Part shown: one piece after another, positions 43,507 to 53,381 of the stretch | Layout of the letters: every line of letters begins with the position of its first letter | Numbering within the stretch: the stretch's first letter is position 1 | Assembly (NCBI RefSeq): GCF_001758225.1 | Contig: NZ_MAST01000001.1 | Span: forward strand, 1 to 64,000 | Reading direction: 5' to 3' | From: Humibacillus sp. DSM 29435 | Lineage (GTDB): Bacteria; Actinomycetota; Actinomycetes; Actinomycetales; Dermatophilaceae | Length of the DNA stretch: 64,000 nt | Notes under the pieces: model-generated | What the model was told of the DNA's origin: nothing | The model's database searches: none | Seen by the model: the letters and a program-made list of their open reading frames with translations, nothing else | Program-made: the position numbers and the translations under genes

Positions 43507-44715
43507 ATGTCCAGCCCCGTCCGCCTCCCGCCGGCACCGGCCGTGAAGACGGCCCGCGCCGCGGTGTTCACCGCCTTCGCCATCAACGGTGCGGCGTTCG
43601 CGGCGTTCGCCTCGCGGGTGCCCGACCTGAAGTTTCAGCTCGGTCTCAGCGCCGGCCAGCTCGGCCTCACCCTGCTCGCGGCGTCACTCGGGTCGGTCAT
43701 CGGGCTGCCGCTCTCTGGTTGGTTCGTGGGCCGCTTCGGCGCGGCCCGAACCCTGGTGGGGGCGGCCACGATCCAGGCCGTCGGCCTCGTCGGGGTCGGC
43801 ATCGGCATCGACGTGCTGAACGACCGCGCGATCGTGGCGGTGGCGCTGTTCCTCGTCGGGGCCGGTACCGGCACCTTCGACGTCGCGATGAACTTCGAAG
43901 GGGCTGCGGTCGAGCGGCTGCTCGGGCGGGCGATCATGCCGCACTTCCACGCGGCATTCAGCGGGGGCACGGTCATCAGTGCCCTTATTGGCGCCGGCCT
44001 GTCGTTCCTGCACGTGTCGATCGCCGTGCACCTCGTGGGCGTCGCGGTCCTGCTGGCCCTCGTGGTTCCGTGGTTCCCGCGGGCCTTCCTGCCGCAGCCG
44101 GTCGAGGATGACGACGACGTGCCCGCCGGCGAGAAGTCGGGGATGCGGGCCGCCTGGCTCGAGCCGCGAACACTGCTCATCGGTGTCGTGGTGCTGGCCG
44201 CGGCGTTCACCGAGGGCACGGCCAACGACTGGGTGGCGGTGGCCCTCTCCGACGGGTACCAGCTGCCTCGGTGGGCGGGCGTACTGGGCTTCGCGGTGTT
44301 CCTCACGGCGATGACCGTCGGGCGCCTGCTCGGCACCCGGCTGCTCGACCGGTACGGCCGTCTCCCGGTGCTGCGCATCATGTTCGTCGCCGCGGTCGTC
44401 GGCTGCCTGCTCGTCGTCTTCGGAGGGCAGTGGCTGGCGTTCGTCGGTGCCGCCGTCTGGGGGGTCGGAGCGAGCCTGGGCTTTCCCGTCGGGATGAGCG
44501 CGGCTGCAGACGAGCCGCGCCGCGCTGCCGCCCGGATGAGCGTCGTGTCGACGATCGGCTATACCGCCTTCCTCGCCGGGCCGCCGCTGCTCGGCTTTCT
44601 CGGTGACCACATCGGGGTGCTGCACTCGCTGCTCGTTGTGGGCGCGATGGCGGTCATCGCCCTGCTGGCGATTCCTGCGGTCCGTGAGACAGACCGGGTC
44701 GCTCGGGTCGACTGA
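43507..44715 (+). CDS. MFS transporter
   Basis: A 402-aa 12-helix major facilitator. Signature loop features: GWFVGRFGAARTLVG after helix 2 and LDRYGRLPVLR before the second half. Subfamily resembles YbjJ-like sugar/unknown exporters; the substrate cannot be told. ATG 43507, 87 bp after the SRP RNA. Convergent with the Eis-type gene, 18 bp between stops. Confidence 0.85.
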   Translation: MSSPVRLPPAPAVKTARAAVFTAFAINGAAFAAFASRVPDLKFQLGLSAGQLGLTLLAASLGSVIGLPLSGWFVGRFGAARTLVGAATIQAVGLVGVGIGIDVLNDRAIVAVALFLVGAGTGTFDVAMNFEGAAVERLLGRAIMPHFHAAFSGGTVISALIGAGLSFLHVSIAVHLVGVAVLLALVVPWFPRAFLPQPVEDDDDVPAGEKSGMRAAWLEPRTLLIGVVVLAAAFTEGTANDWVAVALSDGYQLPRWAGVLGFAVFLTAMTVGRLLGTRLLDRYGRLPVLRIMFVAAVVGCLLVVFGGQWLAFVGAAVWGVGASLGFPVGMSAAADEPRRAAARMSVVSTIGYTAFLAGPPLLGFLGDHIGVLHSLLVVGAMAVIALLAIPAVRETDRVARVD

Positions 44716-44733
44716 ACCCGCCGCCGGCGTGAC

Positions 44734-46023
44734 TCAGAAGTACTCGGTCATGAACGGCTGGCCGGCGAAGATCGCGTCGAGGGCCGCGTCGTCGCTCGAT
44801 GTGCCTCCGACCGCCAAGCCGGCCTGACGCAGCCGCGACAGGGTCCAGCCGCACCACAGCGCGGCCAGCCCGCGGGCTTCCAGCCGCACCGGCTGCTCGT
44901 CGTGACCGGATGCCGCAGGGCCCGCCGCGGTGCGCAAGTGATCACTCGACTCGGGGTGGTGGCCACTCGACCGCGGATGAGTGGTGCGGGTCGGCACCGT
45001 CGACGGCTGCTGCAGCACCGCCTTGCCGCGGCCGCCGGAGACGGCGATCACCCAGGTGCCGGTGTTGGCCGGCGCGTCGGGGTCGGTGACCGCGACCGAG
45101 GCGCTGGCCACGAGACCGGGCGCGAAGCCGCGCGCCGCAACGGCTCCGCCCAGGTCGACCACCCTGAGCATCCACGGCACCGTGTGCACCCCGGCATCCG
45201 GGAGGCCGCCGACAGCGAGGGCCACCGGATCGCGCGGGTCGAGCCAGGCCTCCACGACGGGAGCGGCCGACGAGCCGGAGCCGACCACCGACCACAGGGC
45301 CGCCGCGGTGCCCGGACTCTGCGCGACGAGGCTCTCGACCGTGAGCACACCGCCGCCGAGCGAGTAGGCCACGAAGCCGTCGTCGGCGAGGTAGTGGATC
45401 ATCTCGGTGTCGGCCAGCTGCGCCCTCCAGGTCTCGGCGGTCGGGAGCATGGGGCCGCTCAGCCGGTTCTGCTGCTGGTGAGCCCGGGCCAGCTCTTCGA
45501 ACCGGGCGGCGTCGCCCGGCCCGGCCGCACGAAGGCTGACGCCGGCCCTCACCGAGCGCAGGGCGCGCAGGGCGTCAGCGGCATACGTCAACCGGGTCTG
45601 GCCGCCGCCGAGCTCGTAGCCGACTGCGCGGTAGAGCATCGGTGCCGTGGGGTAGAGGCACGACACGACGTCGCCGAGCTCGATCATCCGCTGCACGAGC
45701 GCGCGGCCGAGCAGCGACGCCACGCCTCGCCCGCGGGCCGCCGGGTCGACGTAGACCCCTGCGACGCCGCCCATCGGCAGGTGCCGGCCGCCCCATACCT
45801 GCTGGTAGGGCCGGATGCGGCCGCTGCCGAGCACACGGTCACTGGCGGACCTGCTGTCGGCGGTCTCGACCACGACGAGCATGCGACCGCCCACCGTCTC
45901 GTCGGCGACGCGTTGCCACCAGCCCTGACCGCCGGCCCCGAGCGGGCCGAACGACCGGGAGCGGATGGTCAGCACGGCATCCAGGTCGGCCTCAGTGACG
46001 TCACGGACACGAAGCTCGCTCAT
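44734..46023 (-). CDS. Eis-type GNAT N-acetyltransferase
   Basis: A 429-aa protein with tandem GNAT domains and a sterol-carrier-like C-terminal fold. The acetyl-CoA motif VYVDPAARGRGVASLLGRAL marks the first GNAT domain. The chain ends in FMTEYF; in Eis the free carboxylate of the last Phe acts as the catalytic base, and the terminal Phe is kept here. Eis enzymes acetylate amines, including aminoglycosides; the natural substrate is unknown. ATG 46023. Confidence 0.88.
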   Translation of the reverse strand: MSELRVRDVTEADLDAVLTIRSRSFGPLGAGGQGWWQRVADETVGGRMLVVVETADSRSASDRVLGSGRIRPYQQVWGGRHLPMGGVAGVYVDPAARGRGVASLLGRALVQRMIELGDVVSCLYPTAPMLYRAVGYELGGGQTRLTYAADALRALRSVRAGVSLRAAGPGDAARFEELARAHQQQNRLSGPMLPTAETWRAQLADTEMIHYLADDGFVAYSLGGGVLTVESLVAQSPGTAAALWSVVGSGSSAAPVVEAWLDPRDPVALAVGGLPDAGVHTVPWMLRVVDLGGAVAARGFAPGLVASASVAVTDPDAPANTGTWVIAVSGGRGKAVLQQPSTVPTRTTHPRSSGHHPESSDHLRTAAGPAASGHDEQPVRLEARGLAALWCGWTLSRLRQAGLAVGGTSSDDAALDAIFAGQPFMTEYF

Positions 46024-46114
46024 GAGGCGAACCTACCCACACCCAGCGTCGGTTCGGTTTCTGTGACCGAGCGGCGTCGGTACGGTGTCGGTGCAGTGTC
46101 GGTGGGCCGTCCGG

Positions 46115-47545
46115 TCAGGCGCGGTGCATGTGGGTCAGGCGCCGGGCCTGCCAGAAGCCCCACCACACGAACCCGATGGTGGTCCAGCCGGCGAAGCCCA
46201 ACCACGACCACAGCTGGGCCTTGACGAAGAAGGTCATCAGCGAGCCGACGATCAGCACGAAGATCACCGGCATCAGATACCAGGCGATCATCCCCTGCGG
46301 GCCGCCGCGCACCGGGGCCGAGCCGCGGAACGCCGCCAGCAGGTGTCCGCCGCACAACACGGCGAGCACCGCGACCAGACTGAGCAGGGACAGCACGGAC
46401 ACAGGGGCGGCCAGCGCCGACACGACCATTCCGGCCGCCAGCACGACCGTCGTGAAGGCCAGGGGCACGACGAGGTGGGCGCTCGCCTCGGCCAGCGGCC
46501 CCGAGCCGATCAGCGATGGCGTGCCCACGTTGTCGGCCTGCAGTCGCAGCCCCTCCGACCAGGCTCCGAAGCCGAGATAGAGCGGCACGAGACCGATGGT
46601 GACCCCGATGCCGGGGGCCGAGCTCTGGGTCGCGGCCCACACCACGACGGCGCCCCCGAGAACGACGAGGCCGAAGCCGGCCGCCAGCGAGGCAGGCGAG
46701 CGCAACAGGCCGAGAATGTCGCGCCGCACCATGGTCGGGAACGGGCGACCGGGTCGCAGCCGCACGCCCCGGGCGAAGCGAACCGGCCGGGCGAGCGCGA
46801 GCCGGGCAGTGCGCAGGTTGCCGGTCATGGCCGACCCGGCGAGCGTCGAGGTGTTGGCCGAGTGGGCTCGCAGCCCGTCGACGTGCAGCTCGCGCAGCGC
46901 CTCGGGCACGTGCCAGAGCAGCTTCGGGCCGCGGTTCGGGCCGGGCCACGACCGCACCTGTGACCAGAGCCAGAGGTGGGTGGCGGCGACGGCGACGGCG
47001 GCGCCGGCGACCAGACCCACGGCGACCGATACGGGGCTGGTCACCCCGGTGAACGCCAGGCCCCCGCCGAGCACGAGCCCGGTGATCGCACCGAGGAAGA
47101 CTCCGGCGCTCAGCGCGAAGCGCCACCAGCGGCGAACCGACAGGGCACGGTCGATCGGCGTCGTGACGACGAGGTCGATCCACGGCAGGGGCGGCACGAC
47201 CGGGCCCCGGAACCGGCCGACCCAGAGTGCGGCGAGGAACACCCCGGCCACGGCGGCCAGCAGCAGGCCCGCCGCTTCGGGCGAGGCGAGCTGCTGGCGG
47301 AGCACCTCGGGGTTGGAGGTTCGGAACAGCGCCTGCACGAGGGGGAAGCCGTAGGCCAGCGAGCCGAGAAAGACGAGGTAGGCGGCGTAGAGGCCCTGCT
47401 GTCGGGCCTTGCGTGCTTCCTCGCCGCCGATGATCCAGTCGGCCTGGCCGAGCAGCTCAGCATCGTCGAACTCGCTCTCGGCGATGTCGGCGCCGCTGGT
47501 GCCACTGGTGCCGGACTGGTCGTCGTCGCGCATCAGCGGTCTCAA
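46115..47545 (-). CDS. ABC exporter membrane subunit (DUF6297-like)
   Basis: A 476-aa protein with about ten to twelve hydrophobic segments and a soluble acidic N-terminus (about 45 residues). No periplasmic substrate domain. It overlaps the stop of the ATP-binding gene by 4 bp (ATGA), so the two form one transporter. Members of this family (DUF6297) pair with ABC ATPases in actinobacteria; substrate unknown. Confidence 0.75.
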   Translation of the reverse strand: MRPLMRDDDQSGTSGTSGADIAESEFDDAELLGQADWIIGGEEARKARQQGLYAAYLVFLGSLAYGFPLVQALFRTSNPEVLRQQLASPEAAGLLLAAVAGVFLAALWVGRFRGPVVPPLPWIDLVVTTPIDRALSVRRWWRFALSAGVFLGAITGLVLGGGLAFTGVTSPVSVAVGLVAGAAVAVAATHLWLWSQVRSWPGPNRGPKLLWHVPEALRELHVDGLRAHSANTSTLAGSAMTGNLRTARLALARPVRFARGVRLRPGRPFPTMVRRDILGLLRSPASLAAGFGLVVLGGAVVVWAATQSSAPGIGVTIGLVPLYLGFGAWSEGLRLQADNVGTPSLIGSGPLAEASAHLVVPLAFTTVVLAAGMVVSALAAPVSVLSLLSLVAVLAVLCGGHLLAAFRGSAPVRGGPQGMIAWYLMPVIFVLIVGSLMTFFVKAQLWSWLGFAGWTTIGFVWWGFWQARRLTHMHRA

Positions 47546-48198
47546 CGGGCCGGTTTGATGTCGACGACCTGGTCGCCGAGGGACGCGGTCATCTCGGGGT
47601 CGTGGCAGGCCATCACGACGGTCGACCCGGCGCTGGTGCGCTCGCGGATCAGGGCGCCCACGATCTGTCGCTTCGTCGTGTCGAGGCGCTGCTCGGGCTC
47701 GTCGAGCAGCAGCACGCTGGAGGGCCGCGCGAAGGTGATGGCGAGGCGGAACAGCTGCTCCTGGCCCGACGAGAGCTCGTGGGGGAAGCGGTCGTCGAGG
47801 CTCGCGATGCCCAGGCGCTCCAGCAGGGCCGTGCCCCGGTCGTCGGAGGTGCTCGGCTCACCGCCCCAGGTCGAGTCGATGAGCACGAGGTGGTCGATCA
47901 GGGTGAGGTCGCGGTAGGTCGTCGGCGCACCGAGCAGCCCGGCCACGGCAGCCCGCACAGCCCGGTCGCGTTCGTCGGCCTCGCGACCGCCGATGGTGGC
48001 GGTTCCCGCGCTGGGCGCCAACAACCCGCCGATGATGCGCAGCAGGGTCGTCTTGCCCGAGCCGTTCTGCCCGCGCAGCACCACACACTCGCCGGGGTCG
48101 GCGCTCACGTCGGTGGGTAGCAGCAGGGTCGTCGAGTCGATGGCCTTGCTCACGCCGTCGGCTCGCACCTCGCCGGTCAGCACGGTGACCACGCCCAT
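47542..48198 (-). CDS. ABC transporter ATP-binding protein
   Basis: A 218-aa ATPase. Walker A GQNGSGKTT, signature LSSGQEQLFRLA, Walker B SVLLLDEPEQ, and D-loop/H-loop MACHDPEM. ATG 48198 after GGGAGG. Upstream gene of the exporter pair, energy source for the 46115-47545 permease. Confidence 0.9.
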   Translation of the reverse strand: MGVVTVLTGEVRADGVSKAIDSTTLLLPTDVSADPGECVVLRGQNGSGKTTLLRIIGGLLAPSAGTATIGGREADERDRAVRAAVAGLLGAPTTYRDLTLIDHLVLIDSTWGGEPSTSDDRGTALLERLGIASLDDRFPHELSSGQEQLFRLAITFARPSSVLLLDEPEQRLDTTKRQIVGALIRERTSAGSTVVMACHDPEMTASLGDQVVDIKPAR

Positions 48199-48367
48199 TC
48201 GCGTCCCTCCCCGGGAAATCGTCGTGAGCCCACCGTATGCCGCTGGGCTGGGCCGGTGCTGACAGGTCCAGTGCCGGGGGTGCCGGGCAGCGGCATCCGG
48301 TCGAGGTATTCGGACGCGGCGGGGCGCGTCGCGGTACCTCGAACCCGGAGAAGCGGGGGGGGGGAGG

Positions 48368-48838
48368 TCAGCCCTGCTTGCCCACGGGTGGCCCGACGAC
48401 GAGGGCGACCGCCGTCAGCGCCACGACGGCGACCACGCCGATGGCCACGGCCGCCACGGGCCGGGCCAGGAGCCGGCTGACGACGTGCTCGGCGCGGGTG
48501 CGCGGAGCCTCGCCACCGGGGGCGAGGCGCCAGCCGCCGTCCGTCGACTCGAGCCGGCCGGACCGCTCGAGACGCCGCTCCCACCAGACGGTGAGAAACG
48601 GCGGCAGCGCACTCAGCAGGCCGAGCACCGCCGTGCCTGGCGACCACTTCTGGTTGACCCAGAGAAGCAGCGTCACGAGGCAGAAGGCGATGAAGACGAC
48701 GCCGTGGGCCAACCCGAACACCCGCACGCCGAGGTCGGTGGTCTTAGTGACGTACTTGAGCAGCATGCCGATGAGCAGCAGCGTCCACGTGACCACCTCG
48801 GCGACGGCGACGCGGCGGTAGAGGGTGCGGGGTGACAT
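48368..48838 (-). CDS. DUF3817 membrane protein
   Basis: A 156-aa protein with three to four membrane segments (about 12-30, 40-58, 68-84 and 128-150) and conserved YRRVAVAEVVTWTLLL opening of the DUF3817 family. ATG 48838 with AGGAG upstream; the longer frame to 48901 is not supported. A run of 10 G (48355-48364) lies just downstream of its stop. Confidence 0.8.
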   Translation of the reverse strand: MSPRTLYRRVAVAEVVTWTLLLIGMLLKYVTKTTDLGVRVFGLAHGVVFIAFCLVTLLLWVNQKWSPGTAVLGLLSALPPFLTVWWERRLERSGRLESTDGGWRLAPGGEAPRTRAEHVVSRLLARPVAAVAIGVVAVVALTAVALVVGPPVGKQG

Positions 48839-48886
48839 GGGTTCTCCTACAGGGCGTCGTACGTCGGCAGTCGCCCCCATCCTGCG

Positions 48887-48954
48887 CAACACACCGAGCA
48901 ATCACCAACTCACCGGGAAACTACCCGGTGAGTTGGTGACTACTCGGTGTGTTG
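48887..48954. repeat. 31-bp inverted repeat upstream of dnaX
   Basis: Arms 48887-48917 and 48924-48954 are 31 bp each with 29 of 31 matches and a 6-bp loop. It is between the divergent DUF3817 and dnaX genes, so it is not an ordinary terminator. Confidence 0.85.
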
Positions 48955-48997
48955 GCAGAGGAGGTCAGCCAGGGGGACCGGCGCGGGGGGACCGGCG

Positions 48998-49063
48998 GCA
49001 GACGAGCGGCAGACCTGGGGCAGACGAGCGGCAGACCTGGGGCAGACGAGCGGCAGAGCTGAG
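48998..49063. repeat. 22-bp tandem repeat in the dnaX leader
   Basis: The 22-bp unit starting GCAGACGAGCGG is repeated at 48998, 49020 and (diverged) 49042, just upstream of dnaX ATG 49092. Confidence 0.85.
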
Positions 49064-49091
49064 CGTCGCCCATCGCCGTTAGGGTTCGGGA

Positions 49092-51740
49092 ATGGCCACC
49101 GCCCTGTACCGCCGCTATCGGCCCGAGAGCTTCGCCGACGTCATCGGCCAGGAGCACGTCACCGAGCCGCTCATGCAGGCGCTGCGCACCGGCCGGGTCA
49201 ACCACGCCTACCTGTTCAGTGGTCCGCGCGGCTGTGGCAAGACCACGAGCGCGCGCATCCTGGCCCGCTGTCTCAACTGTGATCAGGGGCCCACCCCCAC
49301 GCCGTGCGGGGTCTGCGACTCGTGCGTCGCGCTGGCCCGCGGTGGCGCCGGTTCGGTCGACGTCATCGAGATCGACGCCGCGAGCCATGGTGGCGTCGAC
49401 GACGCCCGCGACCTGCGTGAGCGGGCCAGCTACGGCCCGGCGCAGAGCCGCTACAAGATCTACATCATCGACGAGGCGCACATGGTCACCCCGCAGGGCT
49501 TCAACGCCCTGCTGAAGATCGTCGAGGAGCCCCCCGAGCACGTGAAGTTCGTCTTCGCCACGACCGAGCCCGAGAAGGTCATCGGCACGATCCGCTCGCG
49601 CACCCACCACTACCCGTTCCGGCTGGTGCCTCCGGCCCGCCTGGGCGAGTACATGCAGAAGCTCTGCGACCAGGAGGGGGTGCGGGTCGCTCCCGGGGTG
49701 CTCAGCTTCGTCACGCGAGCCGGGGGCGGCTCGGTGCGCGACTCGCTCTCGGTGCTCGACCAGCTCATCTCCGGCTCGGGCGACGACGGGCTCACCTACG
49801 ACAGTGCGGTCTCGTTGCTCGGCTTCACCGACGGTGAGCTGCTCGACGCCACGATCGACGCGCTCGCAGCCCGTGACGGGGCGGCCACCTTCCGTCAGAT
49901 CGACAAGGTCATCGAGTCGGGCCACGACCCCCGGCGGTTCGTCGAAGACCTCCTCGAACGTCTGCGCGACCTCATCATCGTGGCCGCTGTTCCTGAAGGG
50001 GCCGGCCAGGTGCTGCGCGGCACCCCCGAAGACCAGCTCGAGCGCATGAGGGGCCAGCAGGCCGCCTTCGGTCAGGGCACGCTCTCTCGCGCCGCCGACA
50101 TCGTCAACGCCGGCCTCACCGAGATGACGGGCGCCAACAGCCCGCGCCTCCAGCTCGAGCTGATCTGTGCCCGCATCCTGCTGCCGGCCGCCTCCGGAGA
50201 GCAGGGCTACGCCGCCCGCCTCGACCGTCTCGAGCGCCGCCTCGATGTCGGAGGCGTGCCGTCGGCGGCCCGTGGCCCGGCCGGATCGCAGCAGCAGGCC
50301 CACAGCGCACCCCCGGTCGGGATGCCGCAGAGCTCGCCGCCGCTTGCAAGTGGGCCGGGTGCCCCGCCTGTCTCGAGCCCTGTCGCTGCCCCGACCCGCA
50401 CCGTCACCGACCGCACCCCGCCGCACGCGAGCGTGACGGGCTCGTCCGACCGAACCTCCCCCACCGCTGGTGGCATGGGTGGGGGCGGCCGGTCTGACGC
50501 GGTGGAGCGCCTCGTCGGCGCCGATCCCGCTGGTTCCTCGCGCCAGAACCCTGCGAGCTGGTCGCAGCCATCGGCGCCGGCAGCTGCAGGGCAGCGTCAC
50601 GAACGGCCGGCCGGGCAGCACGACGCGCAACAGATCGACCAGGCTCGAAGCGAGGCAGGCGGCCCGCCCGTCGCCACACCGTCGCAGTCGGTCGGCGGCC
50701 CCTCGACCGTGGGCGCGCAGCAACGTGGGCAGGTGTCGGGTGGTCCGGTCGGTGACACCTCGGGCGCGCACGAGTCGCGCAGTCGGGGAGAGGCGCCCGA
50801 CGCTCGCGGGGCTTCTTCCGGCGACGCGACAGCCGCCGGCGCACCTTCCGGCAATGCTGCATCCGGCAGCGCACCTTCGGGCGGGATGGATACCGACGCC
50901 ATCCGGCGGGCCTGGCCCGACGTGCTCGGCCGCATCTCGGGCATGCGCCGGGCCACCTGGACCTTCGTGTCTCAGCACGCCCAGGTGATGGCCTACGACG
51001 GGCGCACCCTCACCCTCGGCATCGGCACGGTCGGCCTGACCAACACCTTCCGGTCGGGCAACCACGCCGAGCTCGTGCGCCAGGCGCTCATCGACGAGCT
51101 CGGGGTCGATGCCATCGTCGACGGTGTCCCGCTGCCCGAACAGCCCGTCGACACATCGCCGGCCGCCGGCTCGCCCGCCTCGGCAAGCTGGTCCGCCGGC
51201 TCGTCCGGCCCCACGCAGCAGGGCCAGCAACGCGCGCAGCCACCGAGCGGGCAGTCCGGTCCGCCGCCGGGGTCCGGCGGCGGGGGGTCGCCGCGGCGCG
51301 ACCCGGCCGGTGCGGCATCCGGTCGCTCGCTCGAGAACAACCCCGGATGGGCCAACGTCACGGCCCCCGCCCCCGACTGGGCCAGTGCGCCCACTACCCC
51401 CTCCGTTCCCGGCGCCGCCACGCCGGCTCCGGCAGACGGACCGGCAGCCGGCGCCACGCAGAGCCCGTCGGCCTCGCCGTCGGCGGATCGCAGCGCGGCA
51501 CACTCCGGCCCCGACCCCGACGCGCCCAAACGTGGGGCCAAGGCCGTGCGTGAGTCACTGGCGGGGGCACGCTCCGGAGCGCGAACGCCCGACGCGCCGC
51601 AGCAGACGCGACGCGACGACCTCGGCGACGACTCCGCTGTCAGTGACGACGACGAGAACATCGAGGCTTCGGGCGACGTCGGGCGAACGGTGGTCGAGCG
51701 GGTCTTCGGTGGTCGAGTGCTCTCCGAGAGCGACGACTGA
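49092..51740 (+). CDS. dnaX: DNA polymerase III subunit gamma/tau
   Basis: An 882-aa clamp-loader subunit. The AAA+ part has Walker A GPRGCGKT (44-51), a zinc-finger with cysteines at 60, 63, 72, 75 and 78, and DEAHMVTPQGFNALLK (Walker B and box VI). Residues about 375-600 form a low-complexity Ser/Pro/Gly linker, then a conserved C-terminal domain that binds polymerase alpha. Length is usual for actinobacteria, which make only the long form. Starts at ATG 49092. The 5' side carries a palindrome and tandem repeats. Confidence 0.97.
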   Translation: MATALYRRYRPESFADVIGQEHVTEPLMQALRTGRVNHAYLFSGPRGCGKTTSARILARCLNCDQGPTPTPCGVCDSCVALARGGAGSVDVIEIDAASHGGVDDARDLRERASYGPAQSRYKIYIIDEAHMVTPQGFNALLKIVEEPPEHVKFVFATTEPEKVIGTIRSRTHHYPFRLVPPARLGEYMQKLCDQEGVRVAPGVLSFVTRAGGGSVRDSLSVLDQLISGSGDDGLTYDSAVSLLGFTDGELLDATIDALAARDGAATFRQIDKVIESGHDPRRFVEDLLERLRDLIIVAAVPEGAGQVLRGTPEDQLERMRGQQAAFGQGTLSRAADIVNAGLTEMTGANSPRLQLELICARILLPAASGEQGYAARLDRLERRLDVGGVPSAARGPAGSQQQAHSAPPVGMPQSSPPLASGPGAPPVSSPVAAPTRTVTDRTPPHASVTGSSDRTSPTAGGMGGGGRSDAVERLVGADPAGSSRQNPASWSQPSAPAAAGQRHERPAGQHDAQQIDQARSEAGGPPVATPSQSVGGPSTVGAQQRGQVSGGPVGDTSGAHESRSRGEAPDARGASSGDATAAGAPSGNAASGSAPSGGMDTDAIRRAWPDVLGRISGMRRATWTFVSQHAQVMAYDGRTLTLGIGTVGLTNTFRSGNHAELVRQALIDELGVDAIVDGVPLPEQPVDTSPAAGSPASASWSAGSSGPTQQGQQRAQPPSGQSGPPPGSGGGGSPRRDPAGAASGRSLENNPGWANVTAPAPDWASAPTTPSVPGAATPAPADGPAAGATQSPSASPSADRSAAHSGPDPDAPKRGAKAVRESLAGARSGARTPDAPQQTRRDDLGDDSAVSDDDENIEASGDVGRTVVERVFGGRVLSESDD

Positions 51741-51820
51741 CCGCGCCGCAGCCGGCGCGGTAGCCCGTCGAGCTGCCTCACACCGCAGTGGGATACCGCT
51801 CACGGCGGTACCGTCGTTGC

Positions 51821-52576
51821 GTGGCCTTCGTGGTTGCGGCCGACTACGACCGCTTCATGGGGCGGTACTCGGTACCGCTCGCTGTCAGCTTCGCCGACTG
51901 GGCCGGGGTACAACCCGGGCAGCGGGTGCTCGACGTCGGGTGTGGGCCGGGCGCCTTGACCGCACGACTGGTCGAGGTGGTCGGTGCCGAGCAGGTCAGC
52001 GCGGTCGACCCCTCGCCCCCCTTCGTCGCTGCTGCACGAGAGCGGCATCCGGGAGTCGAGGTCGTCACGGCCGGCGCTGAGCGTCTGCCGCACGGCGATG
52101 GCACGTTCGACGTGGTGCTTGCGCAGCTCGTCGTGCACTTCATGACCGACCCGGTCGCGGGGCTGCGCGAGATGGGCCGGGTCACGCGTGGTGGCGGCAC
52201 GGTCGCGGCCTGCGTCTGGGATCTGGCCGGAGGAGGCGGGCCGCTCAGCCTGTTCTGGCGCGCGGCCCACGACGTCGACCCCGGTGCTCCTGACGAGTCG
52301 CTGCGCCCCGGCGTTCGTGAGGGCGACCTCGGGCGGCTGTGTCGTGACGCTCGCCTCGACACCATCGTCTCGGGGTCGATCTCGGTGACGGTCCGGCATC
52401 CGAGCTTCGAGCAGTGGTGGGAGCCCTACACCCTCGGCATCGGCCCGGCGGGCGATCACGTCGCGCACCTCGACGAGGCCGGTCGCACGATGCTTCGTGA
52501 GCGCTGTCGCGAGCTGTTGCCGTCAGCGCCCTTCGACGTCTCGGCCACGGCCTGGGCGGTGCGGGCCACCTCGTGA
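51821..52576 (+). CDS. Class I SAM-dependent methyltransferase
   Basis: A 251-aa methyltransferase of the type 11 family: motif I VLDVGCGPGALT, acidic loop SAVDPSP, motif IV FDVVLAQLVVHFM. GTG 51821 (VAFVVAADYDRF) is chosen because the family text starts there; the open frame extends to 51788. Substrate unknown. Confidence 0.85.
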   Translation: MAFVVAADYDRFMGRYSVPLAVSFADWAGVQPGQRVLDVGCGPGALTARLVEVVGAEQVSAVDPSPPFVAAARERHPGVEVVTAGAERLPHGDGTFDVVLAQLVVHFMTDPVAGLREMGRVTRGGGTVAACVWDLAGGGGPLSLFWRAAHDVDPGAPDESLRPGVREGDLGRLCRDARLDTIVSGSISVTVRHPSFEQWWEPYTLGIGPAGDHVAHLDEAGRTMLRERCRELLPSAPFDVSATAWAVRATS

Positions 52577-52681
52577 CGGTGCGCGATCGGCCTGGGCGCT
52601 GGTCGTACCGACGGGTAGCGCGGTGGCTCCCGCTGACGGACGCCTCGGCGCAGCACGCGGATGCGGCCCTAGGCTGACCCC

Positions 52682-53356
52682 ATGTTCTACAGCCTCGGGC
52701 GCAATGTGCTGTACCCGCTGTCCCATGCGCTGTACCGCCCCACGATCGAGGGCAAGGCGAACGTGCCCCGCCAGGGCGGGGTGGTAGTGGCCAGCAACCA
52801 CCTGTCGTTCATCGACTCCTTCGCCATCCCGCTCGCGTCGCCGCGGCAGGTGCGCTTCCTGGCCAAGGCCGAGTACTGGAACGGCCCTGGGGTGGGTGGG
52901 GCTCTACGCAAGGGCTTCTTCAGTGCGGTCGGCATGATCCCGGTCGACCGCGGGTCGACGAGTGCAGCACAGGAGAGCCTCGACCAGGCACTGGAGGTGA
53001 TCAACGCGGGTGACGCCTTCGGGATCTACCCCGAGGGCACCCGCTCGCGTGACGGCCGGCTCTACCGGGGCCGCACCGGGGTCGCCTGGCTGGCTCTGAC
53101 GGCGGGCGTGCCCGTGCTGCCGGTCGGCCTCATCGGCACCGAGAACATCCAGCCGGTCGGAGCCCGTTTTCCCAAGCTGGCCAAGGTCACCGTGCGCTTC
53201 GGTGAGCCGATCAGCATCGAACCGTTCGCCGGGATGCCGGCCGGCAAGGCACGACGGCTGCTCACCGACCAGGTGATGGACGCCATCGCCGCCCTCAGTG
53301 GGCAGGAGCGGGCGCCGGGGTACAACGAGGTGCCGAGCGCGGAGCCCACGGCCTGA
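52682..53356 (+). CDS. plsC: 1-acyl-sn-glycerol-3-phosphate acyltransferase
   Basis: A 224-aa PlsC-family acyltransferase: HX4D catalytic motif at 40-45 (NHLSFIDSF), substrate motif YPEGTRSRDG, and PVGLIGTENIQP. Acylates lysophosphatidate in phospholipid synthesis. Plain ATG start at 52682. Peripheral membrane protein. Confidence 0.9.
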   Translation: MFYSLGRNVLYPLSHALYRPTIEGKANVPRQGGVVVASNHLSFIDSFAIPLASPRQVRFLAKAEYWNGPGVGGALRKGFFSAVGMIPVDRGSTSAAQESLDQALEVINAGDAFGIYPEGTRSRDGRLYRGRTGVAWLALTAGVPVLPVGLIGTENIQPVGARFPKLAKVTVRFGEPISIEPFAGMPAGKARRLLTDQVMDAIAALSGQERAPGYNEVPSAEPTA

Positions 53357-53381
53357 CGCCTCGATTTGTCGGCGATCCGTT

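Noticed and set aside
48355-48364. Phase variation by a 10-G homopolymer
   Set aside because: The tract lies downstream of the DUF3817 stop codon and in no coding region or evident promoter.
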